A stretch of 64,000 nucleotides of DNA from positions 1 through 64,000 of the forward strand of contig JADJAC010000010.1 in the NCBI GenBank assembly GCA_016704425.1, given 5' to 3'. The notes below the pieces were generated by a model, which was given only the letters and a program-made list of their open reading frames with translations, was not told the origin of the DNA and searched no databases. Position numbers and translations under genes: made by a program. The stretch is from Sphingomonadales bacterium (GTDB lineage Bacteria > Pseudomonadota > Alphaproteobacteria > Sphingomonadales > Sphingomonadaceae). The number at the start of each line of letters is the position of its first letter. Within the stretch, counting starts at the first letter, position 1. This document shows, piece after piece, positions 53,201 to 62,276 of the stretch.

Positions 53201-54082
53201 CTACTTCAGATAGCGCCGGAACCAGTCCAGCCCTTCGGCAAAGCCCTGCTTTGCCGCCGCTTCATTGTAGCTCGGGCGATAGTCGGCAAGGAATCCGTGA
53301 TCGGCGCCCGCGAAGACATGGATTGTTGAAGGCTTTTTCGCAGCTTTCAGGGCAGCGTTCATTGTTGCCACATCGGCTTGGGTGATGCCCTTGTCCAATG
53401 CGCCATAGAGCCCGAGGACCGGCGCCTTGATCGCAGGCACGAGATCGATCGGATTCTTCGGCTGAAGTTCGGTCGACTTCGCGATGACGCGCCCATAACA
53501 GGCAACTCCGGCCTTCAACCGAGGATTGTGCGCGGCATAGAGCCAGACAATGCGCCCGCCCCAGCAGAACCCCGTAATGCCGAGTTTCGCGGCATTGCCG
53601 CCGTCTGCGCCGGCAAATTGGGCAGCCGCATCCAGATCGCCCATCACCTGAGCATCGGGCACTTTTGCAACGATATCACTGATCAGGGCCTTGAAGTCGG
53701 CAATCTTGGTCGCATCGCCCTGACGCTGATAGAGGTCGGGCGCAATCGCGTAGAATCCTGCCTTGGCATAGCGGCGGCAGATATCCTTCACCCACTCGTG
53801 CAAGCCGAAAATTTCCTGCACGACGATGACAACCGGCAGGTTGCGCTTGCCCGCCGGCCTGGCGCGATAGGCATTCATGCGCAATCCCTCAGTCTGGAAA
53901 CTGGTCATCCCGGCATCGAGTCCATCCGTATCGGTCGTGATCGCAGATGCAGCGACAGGCTGCGCCGCGAGAGCATAGCCAGCCAGAACGGCACTCCCCA
54001 GGATCGCGGCACGGCGATCAACCTGGGTCGAGCGAACCCAGTTCCGGTCTTCGCTCAGGCGTTCGGGACTCTCTTCGGTCAT
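53201..54082 (-). CDS. Exported dienelactone hydrolase-family protein
   Basis: 293 residues from ATG 54082 (GGAGA upstream). N-terminal twin-arginine-like leader (VDRRAAILGSAVLAGYALAA). Alpha/beta hydrolase: VVIVVQEIFGLHEWVKDICR, nucleophile Cys in GFCWGGRIVWLYAAH (as in dienelactone hydrolases), Asp in LGLYGALDKGITQ, and catalytic His in FAGADHGFLADYRPSY. Substrate not known. Confidence 0.88.
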   Translation of the reverse strand: MTEESPERLSEDRNWVRSTQVDRRAAILGSAVLAGYALAAQPVAASAITTDTDGLDAGMTSFQTEGLRMNAYRARPAGKRNLPVVIVVQEIFGLHEWVKDICRRYAKAGFYAIAPDLYQRQGDATKIADFKALISDIVAKVPDAQVMGDLDAAAQFAGADGGNAAKLGITGFCWGGRIVWLYAAHNPRLKAGVACYGRVIAKSTELQPKNPIDLVPAIKAPVLGLYGALDKGITQADVATMNAALKAAKKPSTIHVFAGADHGFLADYRPSYNEAAAKQGFAEGLDWFRRYLK

Positions 54083-54200
54083 GACATCATTCTCCGTACA
54101 AAGCGCGCGCCCGACTCCACGCCGCCAAGTAAAAGCGGTTGGCAAGGCAAAGTCAATGTTCCATATATGTTCACAACGCGATTCGAACCCGGAGTTGAAA

Positions 54201-54833
54201 ATGACCGCCAGCCTGACCTTCTACACCAACCCCATGTCGCGCGGGCAGATCGTCCGCTGGATGCTTGAGGAGGTCGGGGCGCCCTATGATCAGGTGCTGC
54301 TCGACTTTAGCTCGGGCATGAAGGACGCGGCCTATCTGGCGATCAACCCGATGGGCAAGGTTCCGGCGATCAAGCATGGCGAGCATGTTGTCACCGAATG
54401 TGCGGCAATCTGCGCCTATCTGGCCGACGCCTTTCCGGAGGCCGGGCTTGCCCCGGCGCCATCCGAACGCGCCGATTATTATCGCTGGCTGTTTTTCGCC
54501 GCCGGGCCACTGGAGCAGGCTTTGGTCAATACATCGCTTGGCTTCGAAGTGCCTGCAGAAAAGACGGGCATGGCCGGCTATGGCAATTTCGCGCTGACTG
54601 TCGATGTGCTCGAACTGGCAGTCAGCAAGTATGACTATGTTGCGGGCCCGAAATTCTCTGCCGCTGACGTCTATGTCGGCTCGCAGATTGTCTGGGGCAC
54701 CCGCTTCGGCACATTGCCGAAACGACCCGCATTCGAAGCTTATGGTGCCCGTGTCACTGCACGCCCCGCCTATATCCGCGCGAACGAAATCGACGGGGCA
54801 TTGATTGCACAGGCGCAACAGAACAAGGCCTGA
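54201..54833 (+). CDS. Glutathione S-transferase family protein
   Basis: 210 residues from ATG 54201. YTNPMSRGQIVRWMLEEVGA is the GSH-binding start (Ser-Arg-Gly), followed by INPMGKVPAIKHGEHVVTEC (Pro, Glu-Cys cap). C-domain: KFSAADVYVGSQIVWGTRFG. Substrate unknown. Divergent from the dienelactone hydrolase; converges with pal. Confidence 0.87.
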   Translation: MTASLTFYTNPMSRGQIVRWMLEEVGAPYDQVLLDFSSGMKDAAYLAINPMGKVPAIKHGEHVVTECAAICAYLADAFPEAGLAPAPSERADYYRWLFFAAGPLEQALVNTSLGFEVPAEKTGMAGYGNFALTVDVLELAVSKYDYVAGPKFSAADVYVGSQIVWGTRFGTLPKRPAFEAYGARVTARPAYIRANEIDGALIAQAQQNKA

Positions 54834-54891
54834 TGATCCGCCCGGGACAGGTTGGCGTTACCATCCCGGACACGCAGCAGGCCAACCTCCG

Positions 54892-55401
54892 CTACTGGAC
54901 CGTCACCGTCACGGCACGGCGGTTGCGGGCCCAGCTTGCCTCGTCGGAACCCATGGCATCCGGCCGTTCCTTGCCGTAGCTGATCGTCGAGATGCGGCCG
55001 GAATCGACGCCGAGCGACGCCAGGAAGTTCTTGGCGGCATTGGCCCGGCGATCGCCCAGCGCAATATTATAGTCGCGCGTGCCACGTTCGTCGCAATGAC
55101 CTTCAATGGTCACGCGCTTGTTCGGATATTGGGCAAGCCAGCTCGCCTGGCTGCGGAGCGTTGCCTGATCCTCCTCATCGATATCGAACTTGTCGGTATC
55201 GAAATACACGCGATCTGAGGACACGCTGGCCACGAAATCAGCCTGGCTGCCGGGTATGGGTTTGCCAGCATTGGCATCCGTCACTGCTTCTTCCTGCTGA
55301 ACCGGCGCGGGCGGAATATCTTCCACCTTGCGCTTGGGCGCGCAGGCAGCAAGCGCCACAAGGGAAGCGACCATGACCAGTCGGGTTGCGGTCTTGTTCA
55401 T
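54892..55401 (-). CDS. pal: Peptidoglycan-associated lipoprotein
   Basis: 169 residues. Lipoprotein signal LVMVASLVALAAC (lipobox), then an OmpA-like C-domain: SSDRVYFDTDKFDIDEEDQA, KRVTIEGHCDERGTRDYNIA, LGDRRANAAKNFLASLGVD and RPDAMGSDEASWARNRRAVT. It anchors the outer membrane to peptidoglycan in the Tol-Pal system. Last gene of the operon; cpoB/ybgF is not adjacent. Confidence 0.96.
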   Translation of the reverse strand: MNKTATRLVMVASLVALAACAPKRKVEDIPPAPVQQEEAVTDANAGKPIPGSQADFVASVSSDRVYFDTDKFDIDEEDQATLRSQASWLAQYPNKRVTIEGHCDERGTRDYNIALGDRRANAAKNFLASLGVDSGRISTISYGKERPDAMGSDEASWARNRRAVTVTVQ

Positions 55402-55421
55402 TGTCTGTCTCCTTCGTCCAT

Positions 55422-56741
55422 TCAAGGTAATATCGGGCCCCAGGCGGGGTCGGACCCGTCAAGTGGGGTAGGAATACGGCGCTCGTTCACACCCGTCAGG
55501 TCCACCTGCCACACACCAGTCTTGCCATTGCCCTGCGCCGTCCTGAAAAACTGGATCACGCGGCCATTGGGAGACCAGCTTGGTGCTTCATCCTGCCAGC
55601 TGTCGGTCAATAGCCGCTCGTTCCCGCCGGTGGGAGCCATCACGCCAATGCGAAAATTGCCCGCAATCCTTGTAAAGGCAATCAGGTCTCCGCGCGGGCT
55701 CCATTCGGGTGTGGCGTAGCGGCCACCGCCGAAGCTGACGCGCTGCTGGCCGGAGCCATCGGCGTTCATCACATAGATCTGCTGACTGCCGGAACGATCA
55801 CTTTCAAACACGATCTTGCTTCCATCCGGAGAGAAACTGCCGCCCGTGTCGATCCCGGGAGAATTGGTCAGCCGCTGCGGCGTGCCACCATTGGCAGAGA
55901 TCCGGTAGATGTCCGTGTTGCCGGCCACCGCCATCGAATAGAGGATGGTCTTGCCATCCGGGGAAAACCGGGGCGAGAAGGTGGGGTTGGCGCTTTCGGT
56001 CACCAGCCTTTGGGTGCCCGCCGCCACATCATAGATGAAGATACGCGGGCGGCTGCCGAGATAGCTCAGATAGACGATCGACTTGTAATCCGGCGAGAAA
56101 CGCGGGGTCAGCGCAAGCGTCTGCCCGTTGGTGATGAAACGGTGGTTCGCACCGTCGGAATCCATGATCGCGAGCCGTTTGATCCGGCGATTCTTGGGCC
56201 CGCTTTCGGCAATATAGGCAATCCGGCTGTCGAAGAACGGGCTTTCGCCAGAAAGACGTGCATAGATTGCGTCGGCACACTTGTGGGCGGCTCGCCGCCA
56301 GTCGCGCGGCGCAATGACATAGCCTTGCCGCGTCAGTTCGGATTTGAGCGCCACGTCGTAAAGATAGCATCCCACAGTCAGTTCGCCATTGGCGTTGGCG
56401 CGGACATAACCCTGCACCAGCGCTTCGGCTCCGGAGGCCGCCCATGCCTCGAATTGCGGTGCCGTGACTTCGTCATTGCCGATGGCCCGGATGCCGCCGG
56501 GACCGACCGGTTTGAACAGACCCGAACCCTTCAGGTCGGCTGCGATCACTTCTGCAATCTGGCGACCAAGCACATCGGTCGACCCGGCAGGCGTAGCCAT
56601 AGCTTGGGGCGTTGGCATGACAGGCACGGCAACGTTGAGGTCATTCCCGCTTTCATCCGTCACCGAACCTTCAATTTGCGCTACTGCGCCTGTCGCGGTG
56701 AACCAGAGAAACAAGAGCGCAGCGCAGTAACGAAAGTTCAT
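55422..56741 (-). CDS. tolB: Tol-Pal system beta-propeller protein TolB
   Basis: 439 residues. Signal peptide MNFRYCAALLFLWFTATGAV. N-terminal mixed domain (30-160), then a six-bladed propeller with PDGxxIxFxSDRSGxxxIY repeats, e.g. FSPDGSKIVFESDRSGSQQI and FSPRFSPDGKTILYSMAVAG. Periplasmic partner of Pal and TolA. Overlaps tolA by 4 bp and lies 20 bp above pal. Confidence 0.96.
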   Translation of the reverse strand: MNFRYCAALLFLWFTATGAVAQIEGSVTDESGNDLNVAVPVMPTPQAMATPAGSTDVLGRQIAEVIAADLKGSGLFKPVGPGGIRAIGNDEVTAPQFEAWAASGAEALVQGYVRANANGELTVGCYLYDVALKSELTRQGYVIAPRDWRRAAHKCADAIYARLSGESPFFDSRIAYIAESGPKNRRIKRLAIMDSDGANHRFITNGQTLALTPRFSPDYKSIVYLSYLGSRPRIFIYDVAAGTQRLVTESANPTFSPRFSPDGKTILYSMAVAGNTDIYRISANGGTPQRLTNSPGIDTGGSFSPDGSKIVFESDRSGSQQIYVMNADGSGQQRVSFGGGRYATPEWSPRGDLIAFTRIAGNFRIGVMAPTGGNERLLTDSWQDEAPSWSPNGRVIQFFRTAQGNGKTGVWQVDLTGVNERRIPTPLDGSDPAWGPILP

Positions 56742-57496
56742 TGAGACAACCTTTTGTCAAAGCGAAAGGATACTACAGATTTCCAGTAACCATAATATTC
56801 GGACGGGAGTGTTAACGGAGCAGCGGCACGGACTGCTTTAACTGCATTCTCTCTATGCAATTTCGCCTGTGGCCCGTTACTCGGTGTAACTCCAGTTTGG
56901 TCGACAAATCTGGGCTCACCAATTAGGCTACCGTCCTTTGCCAAGTCCCAGCTCAAAACCGTTACCAACCGGTCAACATCAGCACCCGTCGGAGACTTCC
57001 ATTTCGGCTTCAACTGGCGACCTATCTCCTGCGATAGAGATCGCTTGACCAGAACGCTTTCCGCATTGGAGTTAGCCGAGGAAGTCGTTGGCGTAGCTTT
57101 TGCCGGCGAATCACCGATCCCGACCAAAATGTCGCGGGAAAGGCCAGGCTTGCGCCGCGGTTGGGGACCATTCGGTGTCGGCTTTGTGGGCGCCAGTTTT
57201 GCAACAGGCTTCGGCGCTGGCTTGGACTGCGCTATGGTCGGCAAGGGCGCTGGCGCCAATTCTTCCGGCGAGGTGGTTGGTGCCGTTTCAGTCGAGGCAG
57301 TCGCTGGCGCCGGTGCCGGGGAAGGCTGCGGCGCTGTGGATTCCAGCGCGACCGGGTCAACAAGCGACACTTCGATGGGCTCGGCATCATATTTCGGCAG
57401 CTCGGGCGGCTTCAGCAGGTTGAGCGAAAGCGCCGCGAAGAGCATGGCATGCGCAACGACGGCGACACCAAGTCCGGTCTGTTCGGCGCGGTCCAC
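56738..57496 (-). CDS. tolA: TolA / energy-transducer protein with atypical C-terminal composition
   Basis: 252 residues. N-terminal membrane helix (TGLGVAVVAHAMLFAALSLN), Pro/Ala/Thr-rich periplasmic linker (about 45-145), then a TonB/TolA-like C-domain (SQEIGRQLKPKWKSPTGADV to the end). Links TolQR to the outer membrane through TolB/Pal. About 300 bp encoding the C-domain are near 51% G+C against about 62% in neighbours, possibly replaced by recombination. Overlaps tolR and tolB. Confidence 0.88.
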   Translation of the reverse strand: MDRAEQTGLGVAVVAHAMLFAALSLNLLKPPELPKYDAEPIEVSLVDPVALESTAPQPSPAPAPATASTETAPTTSPEELAPAPLPTIAQSKPAPKPVAKLAPTKPTPNGPQPRRKPGLSRDILVGIGDSPAKATPTTSSANSNAESVLVKRSLSQEIGRQLKPKWKSPTGADVDRLVTVLSWDLAKDGSLIGEPRFVDQTGVTPSNGPQAKLHRENAVKAVRAAAPLTLPSEYYGYWKSVVSFRFDKRLSQ

Positions 57497-57936
57497 TATC
57501 TATCCTGATCCGTCTCGCCCGTCGTGACGAGCGAGACGCGATTGAGGCCGGCGCGGTTGAGTTCCCCCATCACGCGCATCACAGCGCCATATTCGAGCGC
57601 CCGATCCGCACGGAGATAGATTTGGGGCGGTTCTGCCCTGCCGCGCTCCGCAATCGCCGCCAGCCGTGCTGGAAGTTCCGTGAAAGGCACAAGCTGTTCT
57701 CCGATGAACAACGCGCCGCTTGCATCGAGCGAGACTTGCACCGGCTCAATCTCCTGTTCAAGCGCCTTGGCCCGGCTGTCTGGCAGGTTCAGCGGCACGC
57801 CGGCCATCAACAGCGGCGCCGTGATCATGAAGATGATCAGCAACACCAGCATGACATCGACCATCGGCGTGACGTTGATCTCCGCCATTGGCGCACGACG
57901 GGCGCGACGGCGACTTGAAGAGGGAACAGGCGTCAC
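57496..57936 (-). CDS. tolR: Tol-Pal system protein TolR
   Basis: 146 residues. APMAEINVTPMVDVMLVLLI, FMITAPLLMAG is the single membrane helix with the proton-carrying Asp (VD in PMVDVMLVLL); a periplasmic dimer domain follows (DSRAKALEQEIEPVQVSLDA). Energises TolA with TolQ. Overlaps both neighbours. Confidence 0.96.
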   Translation of the reverse strand: MTPVPSSSRRRARRAPMAEINVTPMVDVMLVLLIIFMITAPLLMAGVPLNLPDSRAKALEQEIEPVQVSLDASGALFIGEQLVPFTELPARLAAIAERGRAEPPQIYLRADRALEYGAVMRVMGELNRAGLNRVSLVTTGETDQDR

Positions 57937-58631
57937 TGATCCAGTTCCAGTTCGCGGCTCAGGGTTGCATGGAATCCGTCCGCAAAGCGGTTGAGCTGCG
58001 CTTCAAGCCGGTTCAGGACATGCCCGAAACGGTTGTAGGCAATCACTGCCGGAATCGCTGCAAACAGGCCAAGCGCGGTTGCAAAGAGCGCCTCCGCAAT
58101 ACCGGGTGCGACAACGGCCAGAGAGGAATTCTGTTCGGCTGCAATCGCCGTAAAGGACCGCATGATTCCCCATACGGTGCCGAACAGGCCAACAAAGGGT
58201 GCCACACTGCCAATTGTCGCCAGCACATTGAGCCGGTCCGACAGCCGGTCGATCTCTGCCGCCACCGATGCGCCCATTGCACTGGCAAGGCGAGCGCGCG
58301 TGCCTTCGCGATCGATTGTCCTGCGTCCAACCGTCGAGCTGCGCCATTCTGACAGCCCGGCCTGCATGACTCGCGCGCTTGGCACGGACGATCCCTTGTG
58401 CGCCTGCTGGAAGGCGTGAGGATCGTCAGCGGCCTTGAAATCACGCTCGAACTGCCGCGTCTCGCTTCCGACGTTGCGCAGCTTCAGCCACTGCCCGACA
58501 ATGATTGTCCAGGTCCAGATGCTCGCCAGGAGCAAGCCGACCATGACGATCTTCACAATGATGTCCGCCTGGAGAAACAGGGCGATCGGTGAGAGCGTCG
58601 CAGCGTCGGTGTTGAAAGCAAGGGCTTGCAT
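57933..58631 (-). CDS. tolQ: Tol-Pal system protein TolQ
   Basis: 232 residues. Three membrane helices: VKIVMVGLLLASIWTWTIIV, IGSVAPFVGLFGTVWGIMRS and APGIAEALFATALGLFAAIP (MotA/ExbB fold). The proton-channel subunit with TolR. Start overlaps the ybgC stop (ATGA). Confidence 0.96.
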   Translation of the reverse strand: MQALAFNTDAATLSPIALFLQADIIVKIVMVGLLLASIWTWTIIVGQWLKLRNVGSETRQFERDFKAADDPHAFQQAHKGSSVPSARVMQAGLSEWRSSTVGRRTIDREGTRARLASAMGASVAAEIDRLSDRLNVLATIGSVAPFVGLFGTVWGIMRSFTAIAAEQNSSLAVVAPGIAEALFATALGLFAAIPAVIAYNRFGHVLNRLEAQLNRFADGFHATLSRELELDQ

Positions 58632-59086
58632 CAGTGTTTGGGCTCCTTCGGTAACAGAGTTTCAAAAGCGGCGATCCAGGGCTTGGGCTGACGCTTTGGC
58701 CGACCTTCGCGCGAAAGGAATGCTGCGACAACACGAGCATCGGTCAGCATTTCATCACCCAACATGACTCGTTGATGAATCACGACTGTTGCACCGCCCA
58801 GTTTTTCGACGGTGCTGATGACGCACAGCAGGTCATCAAAGCGCGCTGGTCTTTTGTATTTGATATCAAGTTCGGAGACCGCATAGACCCCTTCACCCGC
58901 TTCGAATGCCGCGCGCTGGTCAATCCCCGCGCATTTGAGCATGTCAGACCGCGCCCGCTCCATGTAGCGCAAATAATTGGCGTGGTAGACGAGGCCGGAA
59001 AAATCAGTGTCCTCAAAATAGATGCGCAGCGGGAAATGATGTTCCCGGCCGACGAAGCGGCCGCCAGGATGCGGGGCTGACGTCAT
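58631..59086 (-). CDS. ybgC: Tol-Pal-associated acyl-CoA thioesterase YbgC
   Basis: 151 residues, hot-dog fold. FPLRIYFEDTDFSGLVYHAN is the catalytic signature (Asp of DTDFSGLVYH), then YLRYMERARSDMLKCAGID and AVSELDIKYKRPARFDDLLC. Standard first gene of the tol operon; its role with Tol-Pal is not settled. Confidence 0.95.
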   Translation of the reverse strand: MTSAPHPGGRFVGREHHFPLRIYFEDTDFSGLVYHANYLRYMERARSDMLKCAGIDQRAAFEAGEGVYAVSELDIKYKRPARFDDLLCVISTVEKLGGATVVIHQRVMLGDEMLTDARVVAAFLSREGRPKRQPKPWIAAFETLLPKEPKH

Positions 59087-59146
59087 GACCCCCCTCTATC
59101 GCTTCGGATTCGCAACGGCAAACGACAGTTGCAGAAAATTTGCTCG

Positions 59147-60133
59147 CTAGCGGGCGACGGGCGCGCCGAAACCAAGTAGGCGGGTAATGTTCAGGGTTAC
59201 GGCGATCCGATACGCAATCAGCGGAAGGAACAGCCCGGCCGCTGTCACAAGCGCAAGAACTGCAATCGGATCAGTGAACCCGGCCAATTTCAGGCCCGCG
59301 CGCGTTGCTGCGGAAAAGATCGTGTGCATGAGGAAAATGGGCATTGAAAGCCGCCCGAGATATTCAAGCCACTGCATCGGCAGACGGGTGCCATCCAGCA
59401 TCATGGCGATTGCGATCGTTCCAAGCAGCCCGAGCAGGGCCAGCACATAGATCGTCAATGGCTGATGCGCCGGAGGGCCGACAGGCAGGATCAGGGCGGC
59501 AAATGCCAACCAGACTCCGGCAGCAATGATCCATTGCGCAGGCGCACGCCCCGCAATCCAGCCAAGAAATGGCGGAGCGAAGATCCCGATCACGACATAG
59601 GGCAGGTAATGGAGCGTCCTGAAGAATATGGATGGGTTGGCGAAGAACCACCAGACGAATACCCCAGCCATTGCCAGCACCACCAACAGCCAGCGGCGCG
59701 GCAGGATGAGCGCAATGGCCAGCTGACAGAAAAACAGAACATAGAGAAACCAGTATTGCTCGATTGGCACCAGCGGTATCCAGAGGAGATCGGAAAGCGT
59801 GATCGCATTGTTTGTGTAGCCAGCGCTCGCCATCTTCAATCCGCCGTGCAAAAGCGACCAGAGAAAATAGGGCCAGGCAACGGTCTGCACCTTGTTGACG
59901 ATGAAATCCCTACGGCCGCGTGCGACGCCTCGTTCGATGTTCAATCCCGCGAGAACAAAAAACAGCGGCATGTGGAAGGCATAGATCACCGTGTCGATGT
60001 CGATCGGCCACCCCGTTGGCGGAAGGGCTTTGGACAGGACAAGCCCCCGTGCCGCGTGCGCGTAAACCACAAGGATGATGCCGATCCCACGCGCGAGGTC
60101 GATCCATTTCATGCGATTGGCAGGCGTCGTCAT
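59147..60133 (-). CDS. Acyltransferase 3 family membrane protein
   Basis: 328 residues, about ten membrane helices. Starts MTTPANRMKWIDLARGIGII, with the family active-site region WIDLARGIGIILVVYAHAAR (His) and YAFHMPLFFVLAGLNIERGV. Related proteins O-acylate surface polysaccharides. Start overlaps ruvB stop (ATGA), so it is the last gene of a ruvC-ruvA-ruvB transcript. Confidence 0.88.
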   Translation of the reverse strand: MTTPANRMKWIDLARGIGIILVVYAHAARGLVLSKALPPTGWPIDIDTVIYAFHMPLFFVLAGLNIERGVARGRRDFIVNKVQTVAWPYFLWSLLHGGLKMASAGYTNNAITLSDLLWIPLVPIEQYWFLYVLFFCQLAIALILPRRWLLVVLAMAGVFVWWFFANPSIFFRTLHYLPYVVIGIFAPPFLGWIAGRAPAQWIIAAGVWLAFAALILPVGPPAHQPLTIYVLALLGLLGTIAIAMMLDGTRLPMQWLEYLGRLSMPIFLMHTIFSAATRAGLKLAGFTDPIAVLALVTAAGLFLPLIAYRIAVTLNITRLLGFGAPVAR

Positions 60134-61155
60134 TTGTCGTCGAACAATCCTTCTTGTGCGCCAGCCGGCGGGTTGAGCCCCAAATGCTTCCATCCGCCTG
60201 CATTGAGGCATCGCCCCCGTGCTGTGCGCGCGATCAGGCCAAGCTGGATCAGGAAGGGTTCGATCACTTCCTCGATCGTGTCGCGCGGCTCCGAAAGGCC
60301 TGCCGCCAGCGTTTCGACACCCACCGGCCCGCCCCTGTAGATGTCAGCAATCATCGTGAGGTAGCGGCGGTCCATCGCATCAAGACCAAGGGCATCGACT
60401 TCAAGCCGGTTGAGCGCCGCATCAGCAACTTTGGCAGACACACTTGCTTCCCCGGCAACATTCGCAAAATCTCGCACCCGCCTGAGCAGCCGCCCGGCGA
60501 TCCGCGGTGTCCCGCGCGCGCGCCGGGCAATTTCCCTTGCCCCGTCGTCTGCAATGGCCAGTTCGAGCAGCGAGGCAGCACGGCGAATGACTTTTTCCAG
60601 TTCTTCGACCGAATAGAAGGTTAGCCGCACCGGAATCCCGAACCGGTCGCGCAGCGGCGTCGTCAGCAGCCCCTGCCGGGTCGTCGCGCCGACCAGCGTG
60701 AATTTCGGCAAGTCGATCCGGACCGAGCGGGCGGACGGTCCTTCGCCGATCATCAGGTCAAGCGCGCGATCCTCCATTGCGGGATAGAGAATTTCCTCAA
60801 CCGCCGGATTGAGGCGGTGGATCTCGTCGATAAAGAGGACGTCTCCATCCTCAAGATTGGTCAGGAGTGCAGCAAGATCGCCGGATTTGGCAATGACCGG
60901 TCCGGAGGTTGCGCGGAACCCAACCCCCATTTCACGCGCAACGATCTGCGCAAGCGTCGTCTTGCCCAATCCCGGCGGCCCGAAGAACAGGACATGATCG
61001 AGAGCATCGCCGCGCGTCCGGGCAGCCTCGATGAAAACCCGCAGATTCTCGCGCGCGGCTTTTTGGCCGACAAATTCGTCAAGCGACTTGGGACGCAAGG
61101 CAGCGTCCACGTCCTCTGGACGGCGACTGGAGGTGAGGAGGCGGTCTTCGGTCAT
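60130..61155 (-). CDS. ruvB: Holliday junction branch migration helicase RuvB
   Basis: 341 residues. AAA+ motor: SLDEFVGQKAARENLRVFIE, Walker A FFGPPGLGKTTLAQIVARE, Walker B VLFIDEIHRLNPAVEEILYP, sensor GATTRQGLLTTPLRDRFGIP, then a winged-helix DNA-binding C-domain. Overlaps ruvA by 4 bp. Confidence 0.97.
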   Translation of the reverse strand: MTEDRLLTSSRRPEDVDAALRPKSLDEFVGQKAARENLRVFIEAARTRGDALDHVLFFGPPGLGKTTLAQIVAREMGVGFRATSGPVIAKSGDLAALLTNLEDGDVLFIDEIHRLNPAVEEILYPAMEDRALDLMIGEGPSARSVRIDLPKFTLVGATTRQGLLTTPLRDRFGIPVRLTFYSVEELEKVIRRAASLLELAIADDGAREIARRARGTPRIAGRLLRRVRDFANVAGEASVSAKVADAALNRLEVDALGLDAMDRRYLTMIADIYRGGPVGVETLAAGLSEPRDTIEEVIEPFLIQLGLIARTARGRCLNAGGWKHLGLNPPAGAQEGLFDDK

Positions 61156-61748
61156 CGCGCCGCCTTCTTCAGTGCCAGCCGCACCAAGGCGTCAAGCGTT
61201 GCGCCGGTGCCCAATTCTGCCTCTGCCGCAGCAACGGCGGCTCCGGCCTCCGCTGGGCGGAAGCCGAGATTGGCAAGCGCCGAAACCGCATCCGATGCAG
61301 CACCTCCCGCCGCCTTGGGCAATGCCCCTGCCGGACCCAATGCGACGCCGCCGACCTTGTCCTTCAATTCCATCACGATCCGCTGCGCCAGTTTCGGCCC
61401 TACGCCATTGGCGCGGGCGACCATGGCCTTGTCTTCGGTGGCAACGGCGCGGCTCAGTTCATCGGCGTCGAGCGTGGAGAGGATCGCCAGCGCAACCTTG
61501 CCGCCGACGCCCTGCACACCCGTCAGCAGGCGGAACCAGTCGCGCTCGCCTGCCGAACCGAAGGCAAAGAGCGTCATGGCATCTTCGCGAACCTGCATTT
61601 CGGTGAAGACCATCACCTGCCCGCCGACCGCGCCGAGGACAGAGAGCGTCCGCGTCGACGCCTGCACCAGATAGCCAACTCCGCCCACATCGATCACCGC
61701 GTGGTCTGCGGCGCTTTCAGCCAGGAGTCCGGAGAGGCGAGCGATCAT
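61152..61748 (-). CDS. ruvA: Holliday junction branch migration complex subunit RuvA
   Basis: 198 residues from ATG 61748 (MIARLSG). OB fold domain I, helix-hairpin-helix pair (LLTGVQGVGGKVALAILSTL and ARANGVGPKLAQRIVMELKD), and domain III which activates RuvB. Lies 42 bp below ruvC. Confidence 0.96.
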   Translation of the reverse strand: MIARLSGLLAESAADHAVIDVGGVGYLVQASTRTLSVLGAVGGQVMVFTEMQVREDAMTLFAFGSAGERDWFRLLTGVQGVGGKVALAILSTLDADELSRAVATEDKAMVARANGVGPKLAQRIVMELKDKVGGVALGPAGALPKAAGGAASDAVSALANLGFRPAEAGAAVAAAEAELGTGATLDALVRLALKKAAR

Positions 61749-61790
61749 GCCAACGCTTGTAGCCACGCGTTTTGCAAAAGGGAATCACGA

Positions 61791-62276
61791 TCACCCAATG
61801 CGGCGCGCGCTCGCAAGATGGTGCGCATGGGTGATCGCAACAGCGAGCGCATCGGCGGCATCGCTGCCCGATATCTTGACCCCCGGCAACAGGCGCCCGA
61901 CCATGGCATGAACCTGCGCCTTTTCTGCATTGCCGACGCCAACGACGGCCTTTTTGACAAGCCGCGCTGCATATTCGCCAACCTTGAGGCCGGTCCGAGC
62001 CGCGGCAAGCAGGCAAACGCCGCGCGCCTGCCCCAGTTTCAACGTCGATTGCGGGTTGGCATTGACGAAGACCTCCTCGACCGCCGCCGTCTCTGGCTGA
62101 TACTCAATCATCAGATCGGTCAGCGCACGGTCAAGCACAACGAGCCGTTCGGGCAACGGAGCCTTGGCATCGGTCGCAATCTGCCCATTGGCAATATGAC
62201 TAAGCCGGTTTCCAACCGCTGCGATCACGCCCCAGCCGGTTGTCCCAAGTCCGGGGTCGAGGCCGAGAATGATCAG
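61791..62276 (-). CDS. ruvC: Crossover junction endodeoxyribonuclease RuvC, apparent CTG start
   Basis: 161 residues if started at CTG 62276-62274: LIILGLDPGLGTTGWGVIAA holds the first catalytic Asp; AVEEVFVNANPQSTLKLGQA (Glu) and HHLASARRIG with DAADALAVAITHAH supply the rest. Only ATG/GTG/TTG starts after this Asp exist in frame, and the GTG at 62228 would delete it. GGAGAG lies 5-7 bp before the CTG, and the CTG overlaps the yebC stop. I therefore take the CTG as start. Confidence 0.85.
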   Translation of the reverse strand: MIILGLDPGLGTTGWGVIAAVGNRLSHIANGQIATDAKAPLPERLVVLDRALTDLMIEYQPETAAVEEVFVNANPQSTLKLGQARGVCLLAAARTGLKVGEYAARLVKKAVVGVGNAEKAQVHAMVGRLLPGVKISGSDAADALAVAITHAHHLASARRIG

